From: Tectiglobus sp965224045
Lineage (GTDB): Bacteria > Pseudomonadota > Alphaproteobacteria > Rhizobiales > Hyphomicrobiaceae
Length of the DNA: 64,000 bases
Assembly (NCBI GenBank): GCA_965224045.1
Contig: CBDCYD010000001.1
Coordinates: 308,082 to 372,081 of the forward strand
Reading direction: 5' to 3'
Shown in pieces: positions 8,947 through 19,547 of the stretch. Each line of letters starts with the position of its first letter. Position 1 is the stretch's first letter. The notes beneath the pieces were generated by a model, which did not search any database, had not been told where the DNA came from, and saw nothing but the letters and a program-made list of their open reading frames with translations. A program made the translations under genes and the position numbers.

Positions 8947-10192
8947 GCCGATCGATCTCGCCGGGCAGATCAGGGCCGGAGACCGCATCGCCTGGTCCGG
9001 CGTCGCGCTCGAGCCGCTGCGGCTTCTCGAAATCCTGGAGAGCCAGCTCGACCGTATGCCGCCCGATGTCTCGGCGCTTCTCAACATTTCGATCTTCGAT
9101 GCGATCGACGCCGAGGCGCTGACAGCCGCCCTACGGGTCGTTGCGATCGGTGGATCCGTCACCAACCGACGGTTTCGCGATTCCGGCGGTTTCGATGTTC
9201 TGCCCGTGAACTACTCGATGCTGCCGGAACTGGTCGGCAGCAATGCACTCAAGCTCGATTGTATATTGCTTCAGGTTGCCGCCGCGAACGGCGCGTTCAA
9301 CCACTCGTTGATGGTCGACCATATTGCTGACGGAATTGGCAGCGCCCGTCTGGTGGTTGCCGAAGTGAACGATCAGCTGCCGGTGACGTATGGTGATACG
9401 CGCCTTGCCAAGCGCGACGTGGATCAGGTGGTCCAAGTCTCCCGGCCGCCGCTCGAGGTCGCCTCGCGTCCTGCCCGCGACCTCGAAAAGGAGATCGGCC
9501 GGCATGTCCACCGATTGATTCGGGATGGCGATACCCTGGAAGTCGGGCTCGGCTCGCTTCCGGATGCAGTTCTCGAATGCCTGCACGACAAGCGCGACCT
9601 CGGCGTCCACTCCGGCACCATTGGCGACCGGGTCGCGGAACTGGCCGCGGCCGGCGTCATAACCAACGCCAAGAAACCGCTCGATACCGGCAAGACCATC
9701 ACGGCAACCCTGCTCGGCACCACCAAGCTCTACGGCTGGGCGCATCGCAACCCGCACCTCGAGGTCCGCTCACCGCGTTACACCCACGACATTGCAACAC
9801 ATGCCTTGCTCCCAAACCTGGTCGGGGTGAATTCGGCTCTTGAAGTCGACCTCACCGGCCAGTTCAATTCCGAGACGATCGGCGGCCGTCATGTCGGAGT
9901 CATCGGCGGGCAGTCGGACTTCATGCGCGGTGCAATGCGCTCGCCGGGCGGACGCAACATTGTCGTCTTGGAGTCAACCGCGCGCAACGGTCGCGTATCG
10001 AGAATCAGTGCACGACTTTCGGATGGTGTCGTGACGGCCACGCGGGCAAATGCCGATTGGATCGTCACCGAATACGGTATCGCGGAATTGCGTGGTCGCA
10101 CGTTGCAAGAGCGGGCAATGGCCCTCATCAAAATCGCCCATCCCGACTTTCGCCGGTCCCTCGAGCACGCCGTTGCTGAAGGCTTGGTTTAG
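8939..10192 (+). CDS. Acetyl-CoA hydrolase/transferase family protein
   Basis: A 417-residue family I CoA-transferase (4-hydroxybutyrate CoA-transferase/acetyl-CoA hydrolase fold) starting MTEPIDLAGQIRAGDRIAW. Typical segments are LEVGLGSLPDAVLE in the middle and ALEVDLTGQFNSE followed by GVIGGQSDFMRGA in the C-terminal domain, with EYGIAELRGRT near the end. These enzymes move CoA between organic acids. Translational coupling to the preceding hydratase and the divergent ligase suggest a small acid-activation and degradation module. The exact acid pair is unknown. Confidence 0.85.
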   Translation: MTEPIDLAGQIRAGDRIAWSGVALEPLRLLEILESQLDRMPPDVSALLNISIFDAIDAEALTAALRVVAIGGSVTNRRFRDSGGFDVLPVNYSMLPELVGSNALKLDCILLQVAAANGAFNHSLMVDHIADGIGSARLVVAEVNDQLPVTYGDTRLAKRDVDQVVQVSRPPLEVASRPARDLEKEIGRHVHRLIRDGDTLEVGLGSLPDAVLECLHDKRDLGVHSGTIGDRVAELAAAGVITNAKKPLDTGKTITATLLGTTKLYGWAHRNPHLEVRSPRYTHDIATHALLPNLVGVNSALEVDLTGQFNSETIGGRHVGVIGGQSDFMRGAMRSPGGRNIVVLESTARNGRVSRISARLSDGVVTATRANADWIVTEYGIAELRGRTLQERAMALIKIAHPDFRRSLEHAVAEGLV

Positions 10193-10295
10193 CAGCAGGG
10201 TGGGCTTGCCGCGAAACAGCATCGCTTTCACTGGCGCTGATACGTCCGCAGTAGCGCCTAAAGCCGAAATATGACTGCCGAAAACGGATCATGAG

Positions 10296-11519
10296 TTGAC
10301 GACCCAGCCCCAGAGAGTATCCGCAGGCTACGTCGGTCCACTGGCCGGCACGTTCGCCGTCCAGACCATCGTCTCGATGGCCATGTTCGGTGTCGCCGTG
10401 GTCGCGCCCGTTGCTGCCGAAGACATCGGAGTGAACGCCGAGCTGATCGGCAGCTTTACCGCCATCGCCTATGCCGTCGGCACGGTCGCGGGCCTCATGA
10501 CGGGTGCCGCGATCGCGCGCCTCGGAGCCATCAGGGTGTGCCAGTTGACGATGCTGTGCGTGCTGGCGGGCACCCTTGCCTTGTCATTATCGAACCCGCT
10601 TGCCGCCGTCGCCTCTGCCGTTCTGCTCGGCCTCGGCTATGGCCCGGTCAACCCGGTCAGCACTCAGATCCTGGCGTCCGTGACAACGCCGCGGTCACGC
10701 CCCCTGATCTTTTCGGTCAAGCAGACGGGCATGCCCGTCGGAGCAGCCCTGGCCGGCGCCATGCTGCCGTTCTTGATTACCCTTTATGGATGGGAGATCG
10801 CCTTTGTCGCGGTCGGCATCCTGGCATTGGTCGTTGCAGGCGCGATTGGCAAGCTGCAGGCAACCGCCACTGCCGGTGGCGATTCCGCCCAATCCTTCCG
10901 CCTCGCAATCCTGATCGAGCCGCTCCGGATTTGCTGGCGTAGCCCGCAGCTCACATGCCTGATGGCCGTCGGCTGCATTTATGGCGGTTCCCAGGTCGCC
11001 ATCGCCACGTTCTACGTCATTCAGCTGACAACCGTCCTCGGTCTGTCGCTCGAAACATCGGGCCTGCTCTACACATTGCTGCAGGCAAGCGCCGTTGCCG
11101 GACGGTTGCTGTGGGGCGCATTGGCTGGCTGGTTGGTGCGCGGAAGCCACGTCTTGGTCGGTCTGGGCCTTGCGACCGCGCTTCTGGCGATTTGCGCAGG
11201 CAACTACGGTGTGGCGTGGTCATTATGGGAGATTGGCGCCATTAGCGTATTGCTCGGGATGACCAGCCACGGCTTCAACGGCGTGATGTTTGCCGAGTTG
11301 ACGCGCCACGTCCCTGACCGCCGGATCGGGCATGCTGCCAGCGGACTGCAGTTCGCATCGATGGCCGGCGTCGCGCTGGTCCCGCTGTTGTTCGGCCTGA
11401 TCGTAACCTTGAGCGGCGACTATCTCGTCGCCTACGCCTGCATCGCGGTTGCCGTTCTGGCGACGGCAGCCTACGCCGCTGCCAGCCTGGGCGCCATGCA
11501 CGCCGGGGACGACCAGTGA
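10296..11519 (+). CDS. MFS transporter
   Basis: A 407-residue major facilitator with about twelve hydrophobic helices, for example ALIGSFTAIAYAVG-like helix 2 and AVLLGLGYGPVNPVSTQIL. The start appears to be a TTG at 10296 (MTTQPQRVSAGYVG); the first in-frame ATG at 10377 would remove helix 1. It follows the CoA-transferase by about 100 bases. It may import the acid handled by the surrounding acyl-CoA genes; the substrate is not determinable. Confidence 0.83.
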   Translation: MTTQPQRVSAGYVGPLAGTFAVQTIVSMAMFGVAVVAPVAAEDIGVNAELIGSFTAIAYAVGTVAGLMTGAAIARLGAIRVCQLTMLCVLAGTLALSLSNPLAAVASAVLLGLGYGPVNPVSTQILASVTTPRSRPLIFSVKQTGMPVGAALAGAMLPFLITLYGWEIAFVAVGILALVVAGAIGKLQATATAGGDSAQSFRLAILIEPLRICWRSPQLTCLMAVGCIYGGSQVAIATFYVIQLTTVLGLSLETSGLLYTLLQASAVAGRLLWGALAGWLVRGSHVLVGLGLATALLAICAGNYGVAWSLWEIGAISVLLGMTSHGFNGVMFAELTRHVPDRRIGHAASGLQFASMAGVALVPLLFGLIVTLSGDYLVAYACIAVAVLATAAYAAASLGAMHAGDDQ

Positions 11520-11642
11520 TCAGGCCTGGCTGGCCAAATGCGTTTTCCGGCATCCCTTCGACGGCGATTGACGCCGGCATCATCGAGCCGAAGCGTGCCG
11601 AGACCTGGACATGACGACCAAAGTGCTGTCAAGGATTTGCAG

Positions 11643-11729
11643 TGGTGCCCCAGGCCCGACTCGAACGGGCACTCAGTTGCCTGAACCAGATTTTGAGTCT
11701 GGCGCGTCTACCAGTTCCGCCACTGGGGC
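11643..11729 (-). tRNA. tRNA-Leu (anticodon CAA)
   Basis: Read on the minus strand, the seven-base acceptor arms GCCCCAG and CTGGGGC pair perfectly, followed by discriminator A and an encoded CCA. The anticodon stem is CCAGA/TCTGG around the loop CTCAAAA, giving CAA, which reads UUG. A long variable arm (GGTTCAGGCAACTGAGTGCC region) is as expected for a class II leucine tRNA, and the T arm has GTTCGAGTC. Length is 87 nt. Confidence 0.97.
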
Positions 11730-12247
11730 CGTGATTCATCGCGGTCGTGCGGAGCGCGGCACTATAGTCGACCTGCGCCGGCCGTCAACGCGCGCCGTGC
11801 CGTCCACCTGCGCGACGTCCTGCAGGCAACACATTTGTCCGGGAGCACCGCGCCGCGAGCCTCAGATCTCGTTCAATAGACATTGAAGCGTGATCTGATT
11901 GATCTCGCATCGTCATTTGCAGAACGCGGATGTACTCGGTTTCTTGCGCAGGAATGATGGTAGTGGGTGTGCCGCTTTCTGAGCGCATGCCTCCGATCTG
12001 CGTGTTGGCGGACCGCAATAAGAGGTCAGTATCAAACCATCAAAACGGCGTCTGCCGCATAACCGGGGGAGCGGTTGATGACGTCACCCGGCCACGCACC
12101 GAAACGCCATTCCTGCGCAGGCAGGAAGGTGGGTTCACGGTTGAAGTGCAACACCGCAAACATGCGATGTCGCAATAGCGCGCAGTCGCGAAGGTCCTGC
12201 GCGCAGCGCCAACAGCACCTTGAGCGAATAACACCTCAAAACCCACG
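11730..12247. other. Intergenic stretch with no recognisable gene
   Basis: About 520 bases between the tRNA and the end of the mutase gene. Only short reading frames without family signatures are present. It must hold the tRNA promoter and any terminator of the mutase gene. I see no strong hairpin with a T-tract. Confidence 0.5.
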
Positions 12248-14242
12248 TCAAGCGGCAGCTGCACCGCTGTCCACCAGGCGCACGATATCGGCCATGATGT
12301 CGTTCAGCTGGAAGTCCTTCGGCGTGTAGACCGCGGCCACGCCGAGCGCCTTTAAGGTGCGCGCGTCCTCGGGCGGAATGATACCGCCGACGACCACCGG
12401 AATGTCGCCGCCGCCGGCGCTGCGCAGCCGCTCCATGATATCGCGCACCAGCGCCACATGGCTGCCGGAGAGGATCGACAGGCCGATCACGTGCACGCTT
12501 TCATCGATCGCGGCCCTGACGATTTGCGACGGCGTCAGGCGGATGCCTTCGTAGACGACGTCCATGCCGCAGTCGCGCGCCCTGACGGCAATCTGTTCCG
12601 CTCCGTTGGAATGGCCGTCGAGGCCGGGCTTGCCGACCAGGAACTTGGGCCGGCGGCCGAACTTCGCCGCCAGCGCTTCGACGGCGGCGCGAACCTCTTC
12701 GATCTCGTCAGCAGTTGAGTTCACGGCCTTGCCGACGCCGGTCGGTGCGCGGTATTCGCCGAACACCCGTCGCAGGGTCTCGCCCCATTCACCCGTCGTC
12801 ACGCCCGCCCTGGCGCATGCGATCGACGGCTCCATGATGTTGCGCCCTTCGCGCGCAGCCGCCTCCAGGTCCCCGAGGGCAGCGCCCACGGCCTCGCCAT
12901 CACGCGCCGCCCGCCAGGCGTCGAGCCGCGCGATCTGGTCGGCCTCGACGCCATCGTCGACCGTCTGGATCGCGCCATCGCCTGCCGACAACGGCGAGGC
13001 TTCGGTCTCGGTGTAGGCGTTGACCCCGACCACGACCTGCGCGCCGGACTCGATGTCGCGCAGCCGTTCGCTGTTGCTCGCCACCAGGCACTGCTTCATG
13101 TAGTCGATCGCGGCGACCGCACCACCCATTCCGGCGATGGTTTGCAACTCGGCCCGCGCTTCTTCCTTCAATGCCTCCACGCGGCGGTCGATTTCGGTCG
13201 ATCCATCGAAGATGTCACCGTACTCCAGGAGGTCGGTCTCGTAGGCCAGGATCTGCTGCATGCGCAGCGACCATTGCTGGTCCCACGGGCGCGGCAGGCC
13301 GAGCGCCTCGTTCCACGCCGGCAGCTGCACGGCCCGCGCCCGTGCCCGCTTCGACAGCGTCACCGCCAGCATCTCAATCAGGATGCGGTAGACGTTGTTT
13401 TCCGGCTGCTGCTCGCTCAGCCCCAGCGAGTTGACCTGCACACCGTATCTGAAGCGCCGGAACTTTGCGTCCCCGACGCCGTAGCGCGTCGCGCAGATCT
13501 CGTCCCAAAGATCGACAAACGCGCGCATCTTGCAAATCTCGGTCACGAACTTGAGCCCGGCATTGACGAAGAACGAGACCCGCCCGACGACTGCCGGGAA
13601 GTCTTCGTCAGCGACGTCACCGGACGCCTTGACGGTATCGAGAACCGCAATCGCCGTCGCAAGTGCGAAGGCCAGTTCCTGAACCGGCGTCGCGCCTGCC
13701 TCCTGCAGGTGATAGGAGCAAACGTTGGTCGGGTTCCACTTCGGCACCTGCGCGCACGAAAATACGATCGTGTCCTTGATCAGTCCGAGCGACGGCTCAG
13801 GTGGGAACACGTATGTGCCGCGCGACAGGTATTCCTTGATGATGTCGTTCTGGATCGTGCCCGTGAGCTTGTCGCGCGATGCTCCGGTCTCATCTGCAAC
13901 CGCAATGTAAAGGGCCAGCAGCCAGGCGGCTGTCGCATTGATCGTCATCGAGGTGTTCATGCGGTCGAGCGGAATACCGTCGAGCAGCGCGCGCATGTCA
14001 CCGAGATGGCTGATCGGCACGCCGACCTTGCCGACTTCGCCGCGCGCCAGTTCATGGTCGCTGTCGTAACCGGTCTGGGTTGGCAGATCGAACGCGATCG
14101 ACAGCCCGGTCTGGCCCTTGGCAAGATTTTGCCGGTAAAGCGCGTTCGATTTTTCGGCCGTCGAATGTCCGGCGTAGGTGCGGAAGATCCAGGGCCGGTC
14201 GCGCCGGGACCGGGAGGCAGCGCTTGTTTTTTGGTCGGTCAT
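12248..14242 (-). CDS. ecm: Ethylmalonyl-CoA mutase (coenzyme B12-dependent)
   Basis: A 664-residue single-chain acyl-CoA mutase. The N-terminal catalytic barrel starts with RPWIFRTYAGHSTAEKSNALYR and includes GLSIAFDLPTQTGYDSDH; the C-terminal cobalamin domain carries GLDGHSNGAEQ near residue 535, the D-x-H-x-x-G B12 motif. Length, the GHSNGAEQIAVRARD segment and the nearby crotonyl-CoA carboxylase/reductase point to ethylmalonyl-CoA mutase (MeaA/Ecm) rather than methylmalonyl-CoA mutase. It converts (2R)-ethylmalonyl-CoA to methylsuccinyl-CoA in the ethylmalonyl-CoA pathway, which lets cells assimilate acetyl-CoA without isocitrate lyase. Confidence 0.93.
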   Translation of the reverse strand: MTDQKTSAASRSRRDRPWIFRTYAGHSTAEKSNALYRQNLAKGQTGLSIAFDLPTQTGYDSDHELARGEVGKVGVPISHLGDMRALLDGIPLDRMNTSMTINATAAWLLALYIAVADETGASRDKLTGTIQNDIIKEYLSRGTYVFPPEPSLGLIKDTIVFSCAQVPKWNPTNVCSYHLQEAGATPVQELAFALATAIAVLDTVKASGDVADEDFPAVVGRVSFFVNAGLKFVTEICKMRAFVDLWDEICATRYGVGDAKFRRFRYGVQVNSLGLSEQQPENNVYRILIEMLAVTLSKRARARAVQLPAWNEALGLPRPWDQQWSLRMQQILAYETDLLEYGDIFDGSTEIDRRVEALKEEARAELQTIAGMGGAVAAIDYMKQCLVASNSERLRDIESGAQVVVGVNAYTETEASPLSAGDGAIQTVDDGVEADQIARLDAWRAARDGEAVGAALGDLEAAAREGRNIMEPSIACARAGVTTGEWGETLRRVFGEYRAPTGVGKAVNSTADEIEEVRAAVEALAAKFGRRPKFLVGKPGLDGHSNGAEQIAVRARDCGMDVVYEGIRLTPSQIVRAAIDESVHVIGLSILSGSHVALVRDIMERLRSAGGGDIPVVVGGIIPPEDARTLKALGVAAVYTPKDFQLNDIMADIVRLVDSGAAAA

Positions 14243-14496
14243 ATCGTGGAGCGGATGAATCTCTTCGCAGGTGCAGCAAAATGCACCCTAACCTGCCCGC
14301 GTTCCGGTTGGAATGGCAAACTGCGAAGGTTGGTTGCAATCGTTCGCTGAGAGGCTCGAAAAATCCGCGGGAACACGGCAAACGCCGTATTTGGGGAGCC
14401 GCCGCCGGCGATGGGCTTGGTGCAAATCTGCAACAAGTAGCCGCTTGTCAGCCAATCGGCAGCACGATCAGCCAGGGCTCCGGCACGACTCCCGCC

Positions 14497-14835
14497 TCAT
14501 TGCGAACGGCGGACGCTGTAGCGGGCGTAAACCGAGTCCGTGATGATTCGGATAATCAGCACCGACACAATGAAGCATACCGACATGGCGAGCGTTGCGC
14601 CGATGACGGCACTTCGACCGACGTCATGTGAGAAGTAAACGCCGTTGTAGGCAAAGAAGACATGCCCAAGTATTCCCGAAAATATCATGCCGACAAAAAC
14701 AAAGACAGTGCAGTAAATGCCAGTTTCATAAGTATTGTAGACCAAGTATGTCGCAATCGTCGAAAGCGCAACCAGCAAGATTACGATTTCGCTTCTTGTC
14801 GAGGTGACAATCGCCCAGATCAAGTTCCAGTCCAT
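14497..14835 (-). CDS. Small three-helix membrane protein of unknown function
   Basis: A 112-residue protein with three predicted membrane helices: IWAIVTSTRSEIVILLVALSTIATYL region, IYCTVFVFVGMIFSGILGHV, and VIGATLAMSVCFIVSVLIIRI. The start at 14835 (MDWNLIWAIV) is chosen because AGGGAG lies nine bases upstream; a longer in-frame reading lacks a ribosome site. It lies upstream of the mutase on the same strand, separated by 254 bases, and diverges from the carboxylase/reductase. I do not recognise a family. A role linked to the ethylmalonyl-CoA pathway is possible only by position. Confidence 0.65.
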   Translation of the reverse strand: MDWNLIWAIVTSTRSEIVILLVALSTIATYLVYNTYETGIYCTVFVFVGMIFSGILGHVFFAYNGVYFSHDVGRSAVIGATLAMSVCFIVSVLIIRIITDSVYARYSVRRSQ

Positions 14836-15196
14836 TGCCGTCAGCTCCCTGTATCGGCACTGAGAGTCGGCACAGATTACGTCTCTATCCTTAACTTCCG
14901 GTTTATTTTTGCAGCTGAAATCATGGCCACCGCTGTTGCCGGGCCACACCGGGCCTGCGCTTTTTTCCACGACATCATCCAACCCGTCTTCCAATCACCG
15001 GTTGGCCATTTATGCTGCGCATGCGAAGTTACCGCGTCGCGCTTGTTGCGGCGCAGCAAGGCGACTAGCATGCGTCGGTTCTGCGCTGACGGCGGGGCGC
15101 GCAATCGCGGGCATGAAAGATGGTGCCGTGCATTGGCGCGAACGTGTGCAGTGGGCCTGAGGCAACAACGAACGACCGGCGGTCGAGGAGCGATTC
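14836..15196. other. Divergent intergenic region upstream of crotonyl-CoA carboxylase/reductase
   Basis: 361 bases between the small membrane protein and the carboxylase/reductase. It is locally AT-richer near 14875-14945. No RNA gene or convincing ORF is seen. It ends with a GGAG ribosome site for the gene at 15197. The promoters of both neighbours should be here. Confidence 0.4.
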
Positions 15197-16531
<1,335 letters not shown>

Positions 16532-16567
16532 GCTGTCTCACCCCTTTACTGCGCTCACCTGACCCTG

Positions 16568-16590
16568 GGCTGGCCGCGCTGCGGCCAGCC
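16568..16590 (+). terminator. GC-rich hairpin, possible terminator of the carboxylase/reductase gene
   Basis: GGCTGGCCGC and GCGGCCAGCC pair perfectly around a GCT loop, 37 bases after the stop. A strict T-tract is missing (GTTGTGGGCGTTTGTC follows), so intrinsic termination is only moderately supported. Confidence 0.45.
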
Positions 16591-16719
16591 GTTGTGGGCG
16601 TTTGTCTTCCCAGTGCCCTGTTGCAGGGCGCGCGGTGCAGCCTCGCTCTGCCTTCATATTTCCGGCATGCACACCTGCTAAATCATTGACGCGCGCAATT
16701 CAGCAGCGCAGATAACGCC

Positions 16720-17469
16720 ATGCCGTACCGCACACTCGACCCAGAGAAGATCGTCCAGACGCTTGAACGCCTGCACGCACGCATCTCGGAGCGGTTTCCT
16801 GAAGCCGGCCTCGCCAAGGTTTGCCAGGAACTCGTGTCGGTGGCCCGGGAGACACGTGACCGCGCGAACCGCATTGCACGCCCCAACACGCTGCTGCGGC
16901 TCGGCATCGCCGCGGTCATCATTGCCGGCCTTGCCGCCATCGCCTACGTCGCCACCATCATCGATTACAAGCAGAGCAGCGATAACCTGTTTGGCGTGCT
17001 CCAGGGTATCGAGGCGCTGATCAACATCGTTGTCCTGACGGGCGCCGCGATCTTTTTCCTGTCCACCTTGGAATCGCGCTGGAAACGCCAGCGGGCAATT
17101 TCGCACCTCCATGAGTTGCGCTCCATCGTGCACGTCATCGATATGCACCAGCTGACCAAGGACCCGAGCACGACCCTCAGGAATGCGCGACCGACGCCGT
17201 CGTCGCCGGCACGCACCATGGCGTCGTTCGAGCTGGTCCGTTACCTCGACTATTGTTCGGAGATGTATTCGCTGACCGCCAAGGTCGCGATGCTTTACGC
17301 GCAAAGCTCGCGCGACAACATGGTCAACAGCACGGTGACCGAAATCGAGCAGATCTCGGCCAATCTCAGCGCCAAGGTCTGGCAGAAGATCACCCTCATC
17401 CAAGGCAATGACGAGGACGAGGCCGACCCGCCTCAACCCAAGCCTCCGGTTGCCGCCAACGAGGCTTGA
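16720..17469 (+). CDS. Conserved membrane protein, two helices, unknown function
   Basis: A 249-residue protein starting MPYRTLDPEKIVQTLERLHARI. Two hydrophobic stretches are visible, LLRLGIAAVIIAGLAAIAYVA (about 62-82) and GIEALINIVVLTGAAIFFL (about 97-115), flanked by helical, charged cytoplasmic-type segments and a Pro-rich acidic tail. The region LHELRSIVHVIDMHQLTKDP is soluble. I recognise no catalytic motif. It ends nine bases before DapE and is probably co-transcribed with it, a link that may be only positional. Confidence 0.75.
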   Translation: MPYRTLDPEKIVQTLERLHARISERFPEAGLAKVCQELVSVARETRDRANRIARPNTLLRLGIAAVIIAGLAAIAYVATIIDYKQSSDNLFGVLQGIEALINIVVLTGAAIFFLSTLESRWKRQRAISHLHELRSIVHVIDMHQLTKDPSTTLRNARPTPSSPARTMASFELVRYLDYCSEMYSLTAKVAMLYAQSSRDNMVNSTVTEIEQISANLSAKVWQKITLIQGNDEDEADPPQPKPPVAANEA

Positions 17470-17477
17470 ACGAGACC

Positions 17478-18635
17478 ATGGACGTCCACGACCCCGTATC
17501 GCTGGCCCGGGCACTGATCCGCTGCCGATCAGTGACACCGAACGAAGGCGGCGCGCTGACGCTGCTCGAAAACATCCTCGAGCCCTACGGCTTTGAGGTT
17601 CATCGCATGACGTTTTCAGAGCCCGGCACGCCCGACGTCGAAAACCTCTATGCCCGCTACGGCCAACAGGGTCCCAACCTGTGCTTTGCCGGCCATACCG
17701 ACGTCGTCCCGCCGGGCAAGGACGGCGACTGGACCTACCCGCCGTTCGCCGCCGAAATCCACGGCGACTATCTCTACGGTCGCGGTGCCGTCGACATGAA
17801 GGGCGCCATCGCCTGCTTCGCTGCGGCCGCGGTGCGCACGATCGAAAGACACGGCGGATTGCGTGGCTCGCTGTCGTTTCTCATTACCGGTGACGAGGAA
17901 GGCCCGTCGATCAACGGGACGGTCAAGGTCCTCGACTGGATGCACGACCGTGACGAGCGCATCGACGCCTGCATCGTCGGCGAGCCGACTTGCCCGGACG
18001 CCCTCGGCGACATGATCAAGATCGGTCGTCGCGGCTCTCTCACCGGCCGCCTGACGGTCCACGGCACGCAGGGCCATGCCGCCTACCCGCACAAGGCCGA
18101 CAATCCGGTGCCGAAGCTGGCGCGCATTCTGGACCGGCTGTCATCGGCGCCGCTCGATGACGGCAGCGACCAGTTCGAACCCTCCAGCCTCCAGGTCACG
18201 ATCGTGTCGGTACCGAACACGGCAGCCAACGTCATTCCGGCGGAAGCCGAGGCGACCTTCAACGTACGCTACAACGACCACTGGTCGCGCGCGAAAATGG
18301 AAGCCTGGCTCAAGGAGCGGTGCGCGGCCGAAGCAGCAGCAGCCGATGCGAAGATTTCCGTCACCTTCCACGGTACCGGCGATGTCTTTCTGACCCAGCC
18401 GGGGCCGCTCGTCGATGCCATGACGACGGCCGTGCGCGACGTCGTCGGCCGCGTTCCCCAGCTCTCGACCAGCGGCGGCACGTCCGATGCGCGCTTCATT
18501 CAGGCCCACTGCCCGGTCATCGAATTCGGCCTCGTCAACCAGACCATCCATCAGATCGACGAGCGCGTCGCCGTCGAAGACCTGAAACGGCTGACGGCCA
18601 TCTACGAGCGCATGATCGAGGTCTACTTCGCGTGA
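17478..18635 (+). CDS. dapE: Succinyl-diaminopimelate desuccinylase
   Basis: A 385-residue M20A metallopeptidase. The metal and catalytic residues fit DapE: H73 and D75 in GHTDVVPPG, D106 in GRGAVDMKG, E140-E141 in TGDEEGPS, and GEPT after that. The lid-domain segment RRGSLTGRLTVHGTQGHAAYPH is present. It hydrolyses N-succinyl-LL-2,6-diaminopimelate to LL-diaminopimelate and succinate for lysine and peptidoglycan. I use the ATG at 17478; an in-frame TTG at 17466 overlaps the upstream stop. Its stop overlaps the next start. Confidence 0.93.
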   Translation: MDVHDPVSLARALIRCRSVTPNEGGALTLLENILEPYGFEVHRMTFSEPGTPDVENLYARYGQQGPNLCFAGHTDVVPPGKDGDWTYPPFAAEIHGDYLYGRGAVDMKGAIACFAAAAVRTIERHGGLRGSLSFLITGDEEGPSINGTVKVLDWMHDRDERIDACIVGEPTCPDALGDMIKIGRRGSLTGRLTVHGTQGHAAYPHKADNPVPKLARILDRLSSAPLDDGSDQFEPSSLQVTIVSVPNTAANVIPAEAEATFNVRYNDHWSRAKMEAWLKERCAAEAAAADAKISVTFHGTGDVFLTQPGPLVDAMTTAVRDVVGRVPQLSTSGGTSDARFIQAHCPVIEFGLVNQTIHQIDERVAVEDLKRLTAIYERMIEVYFA

Positions 18636-19147
18636 TGGGAAAAAGACCACGCGTTGCGGTGCGCGATGCAGGCACTCACGTTCGTAATGTTCCGTCGCGC
18701 AGACGCCGCGCCGCGATGGCAGCACCGGCACTCGTTGCCGCTACGCTGCTGTTCGCTTTGGGCGCGGCCGCCCGCGACCTGCCGGATCTCGCCATCGTCG
18801 CAGCCAGTCTCCGCGCCACCGGCGACTGTTCTGGCCGCACGCCCTTGATCACCGGCAAAGTCCGCGTGAAGAACGTCGGCCAGGGCCGCGGCCAGATTTT
18901 CACCACCCGTGAAATGATCGCCTCCCACATCGTCGGGCGACCCGAGATCCGCGGCGGCGACCGCTTCGTAAACTCGATGCGGCCGGGCGAGGTCGTCACC
19001 GTGGAAATCCGGGTCGGCCTCGGCCGCCCGCACCGCATTGAAGGCACCCACACGCTCGTCCTCACCGTCGATCCGGAACGTGTCTTCAAGGAGGAAGACG
19101 AAGCCAACAACCGCACGGAGGTGCAGGTGGCGCTGAGCTGCAGGTGA
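18635..19147 (+). CDS. Secreted protein with CARDB-like domain
   Basis: A 170-residue protein whose ATG overlaps the DapE stop by one base. Residues 28-46 (MAAPALVAATLLFALGAAA) form a signal-peptide core preceded by a long arginine-rich n-region; the in-frame ATG at 18716 would give a more normal signal peptide and may be the true start. The mature part, DLPDLAIVAASL, then GKVRVKNVGQGRGQ and TLVLTVDPERVFKEEDEANNR, is the pattern of CARDB (Ig-like adhesion-related) domains. It is probably periplasmic or surface exposed, with unknown binding partner. Confidence 0.7.
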   Translation: MGKRPRVAVRDAGTHVRNVPSRRRRAAMAAPALVAATLLFALGAAARDLPDLAIVAASLRATGDCSGRTPLITGKVRVKNVGQGRGQIFTTREMIASHIVGRPEIRGGDRFVNSMRPGEVVTVEIRVGLGRPHRIEGTHTLVLTVDPERVFKEEDEANNRTEVQVALSCR

Positions 19148-19275
19148 GGCGGTTAACCCCGTCGACCGCCCGGTGGCAAATTTGAGTTCCCACCATTGCG
19201 TGTCACTAGCCGGTAGCCATTTATCGTTGATTTGCCTGGGTCTTTCTAGAGCGTTTCAGGTTTAGCTGGAACCGT

Positions 19276-19337
19276 CCCACTCCCCCGCCCGGCCGCCCAA
19301 AACCACGATTGCATGGGCGGCCGGGCGGGGGAGTGGG
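19276..19337. repeat. Inverted repeat with perfect 23-bp arms and 16-nt loop
   Basis: The arms 19276-19298 and 19315-19337 are exact reverse complements and extremely GC-rich; the loop is AAAACCACGATTGCAT. It is flanked on the left by a TAGAGCGTTTCAGG segment of the kind seen in intergenic repeats of alphaproteobacteria. It could act as a bidirectional terminator for the DapE transcript, or be a REP/RPE-like mobile palindrome. Sequence comparison within the genome would tell which. Confidence 0.85.
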
Positions 19338-19349
19338 CAGGCGGTGTGA

Positions 19350-19366
19350 TTCCGCCTAAGGCGGAA
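19350..19366. repeat. 17-bp palindrome TTCCGCCT-A-AGGCGGAA
   Basis: Eight-base arms around a single A, 12 bases after the large inverted repeat. It probably belongs to the same intergenic repeat element. Confidence 0.7.
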
Positions 19367-19394
19367 ATGAACTAGGTCTCAGAATTGTCAGAGA

Positions 19395-19547
19395 ATGAGT
19401 ACTGTATATGGTTTAGTTGCCAGGCGAGCGGAGATCGCGGGCAGGATTGAGCACCTTCGCGATGAGCTTCGGGCACTGGTCATCGACCGCGACAGCCTGG
19501 ACCACACGATCCACTTGTTTGATCCGACGGTTGTCCCCGGCTCGTAG
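19395..19547 (+). pseudogene. Truncated small mobile-element-associated ORF
   Basis: Fifty residues beginning MSTVYGLVARRAEIAGRI and reaching LDHTIHLFDPTVV before a stop. The pattern (a 'VARRAEIAG' start, a short coiled coil, then 'D.TI.LFDP') matches, from memory, the N-terminus of roughly 130-140-residue hypothetical proteins that accompany recombinases and transposases. The reading ends inside the IS remnant on the other strand: its last codons and stop overlap the transposase coding bases around 19530-19547. It therefore looks cut by the insertion. Confidence 0.5.

Noticed and set aside
13142..14350. A 400-codon plus-strand frame over the mutase gene
   Set aside because: It is the shadow of the well-supported ethylmalonyl-CoA mutase gene.
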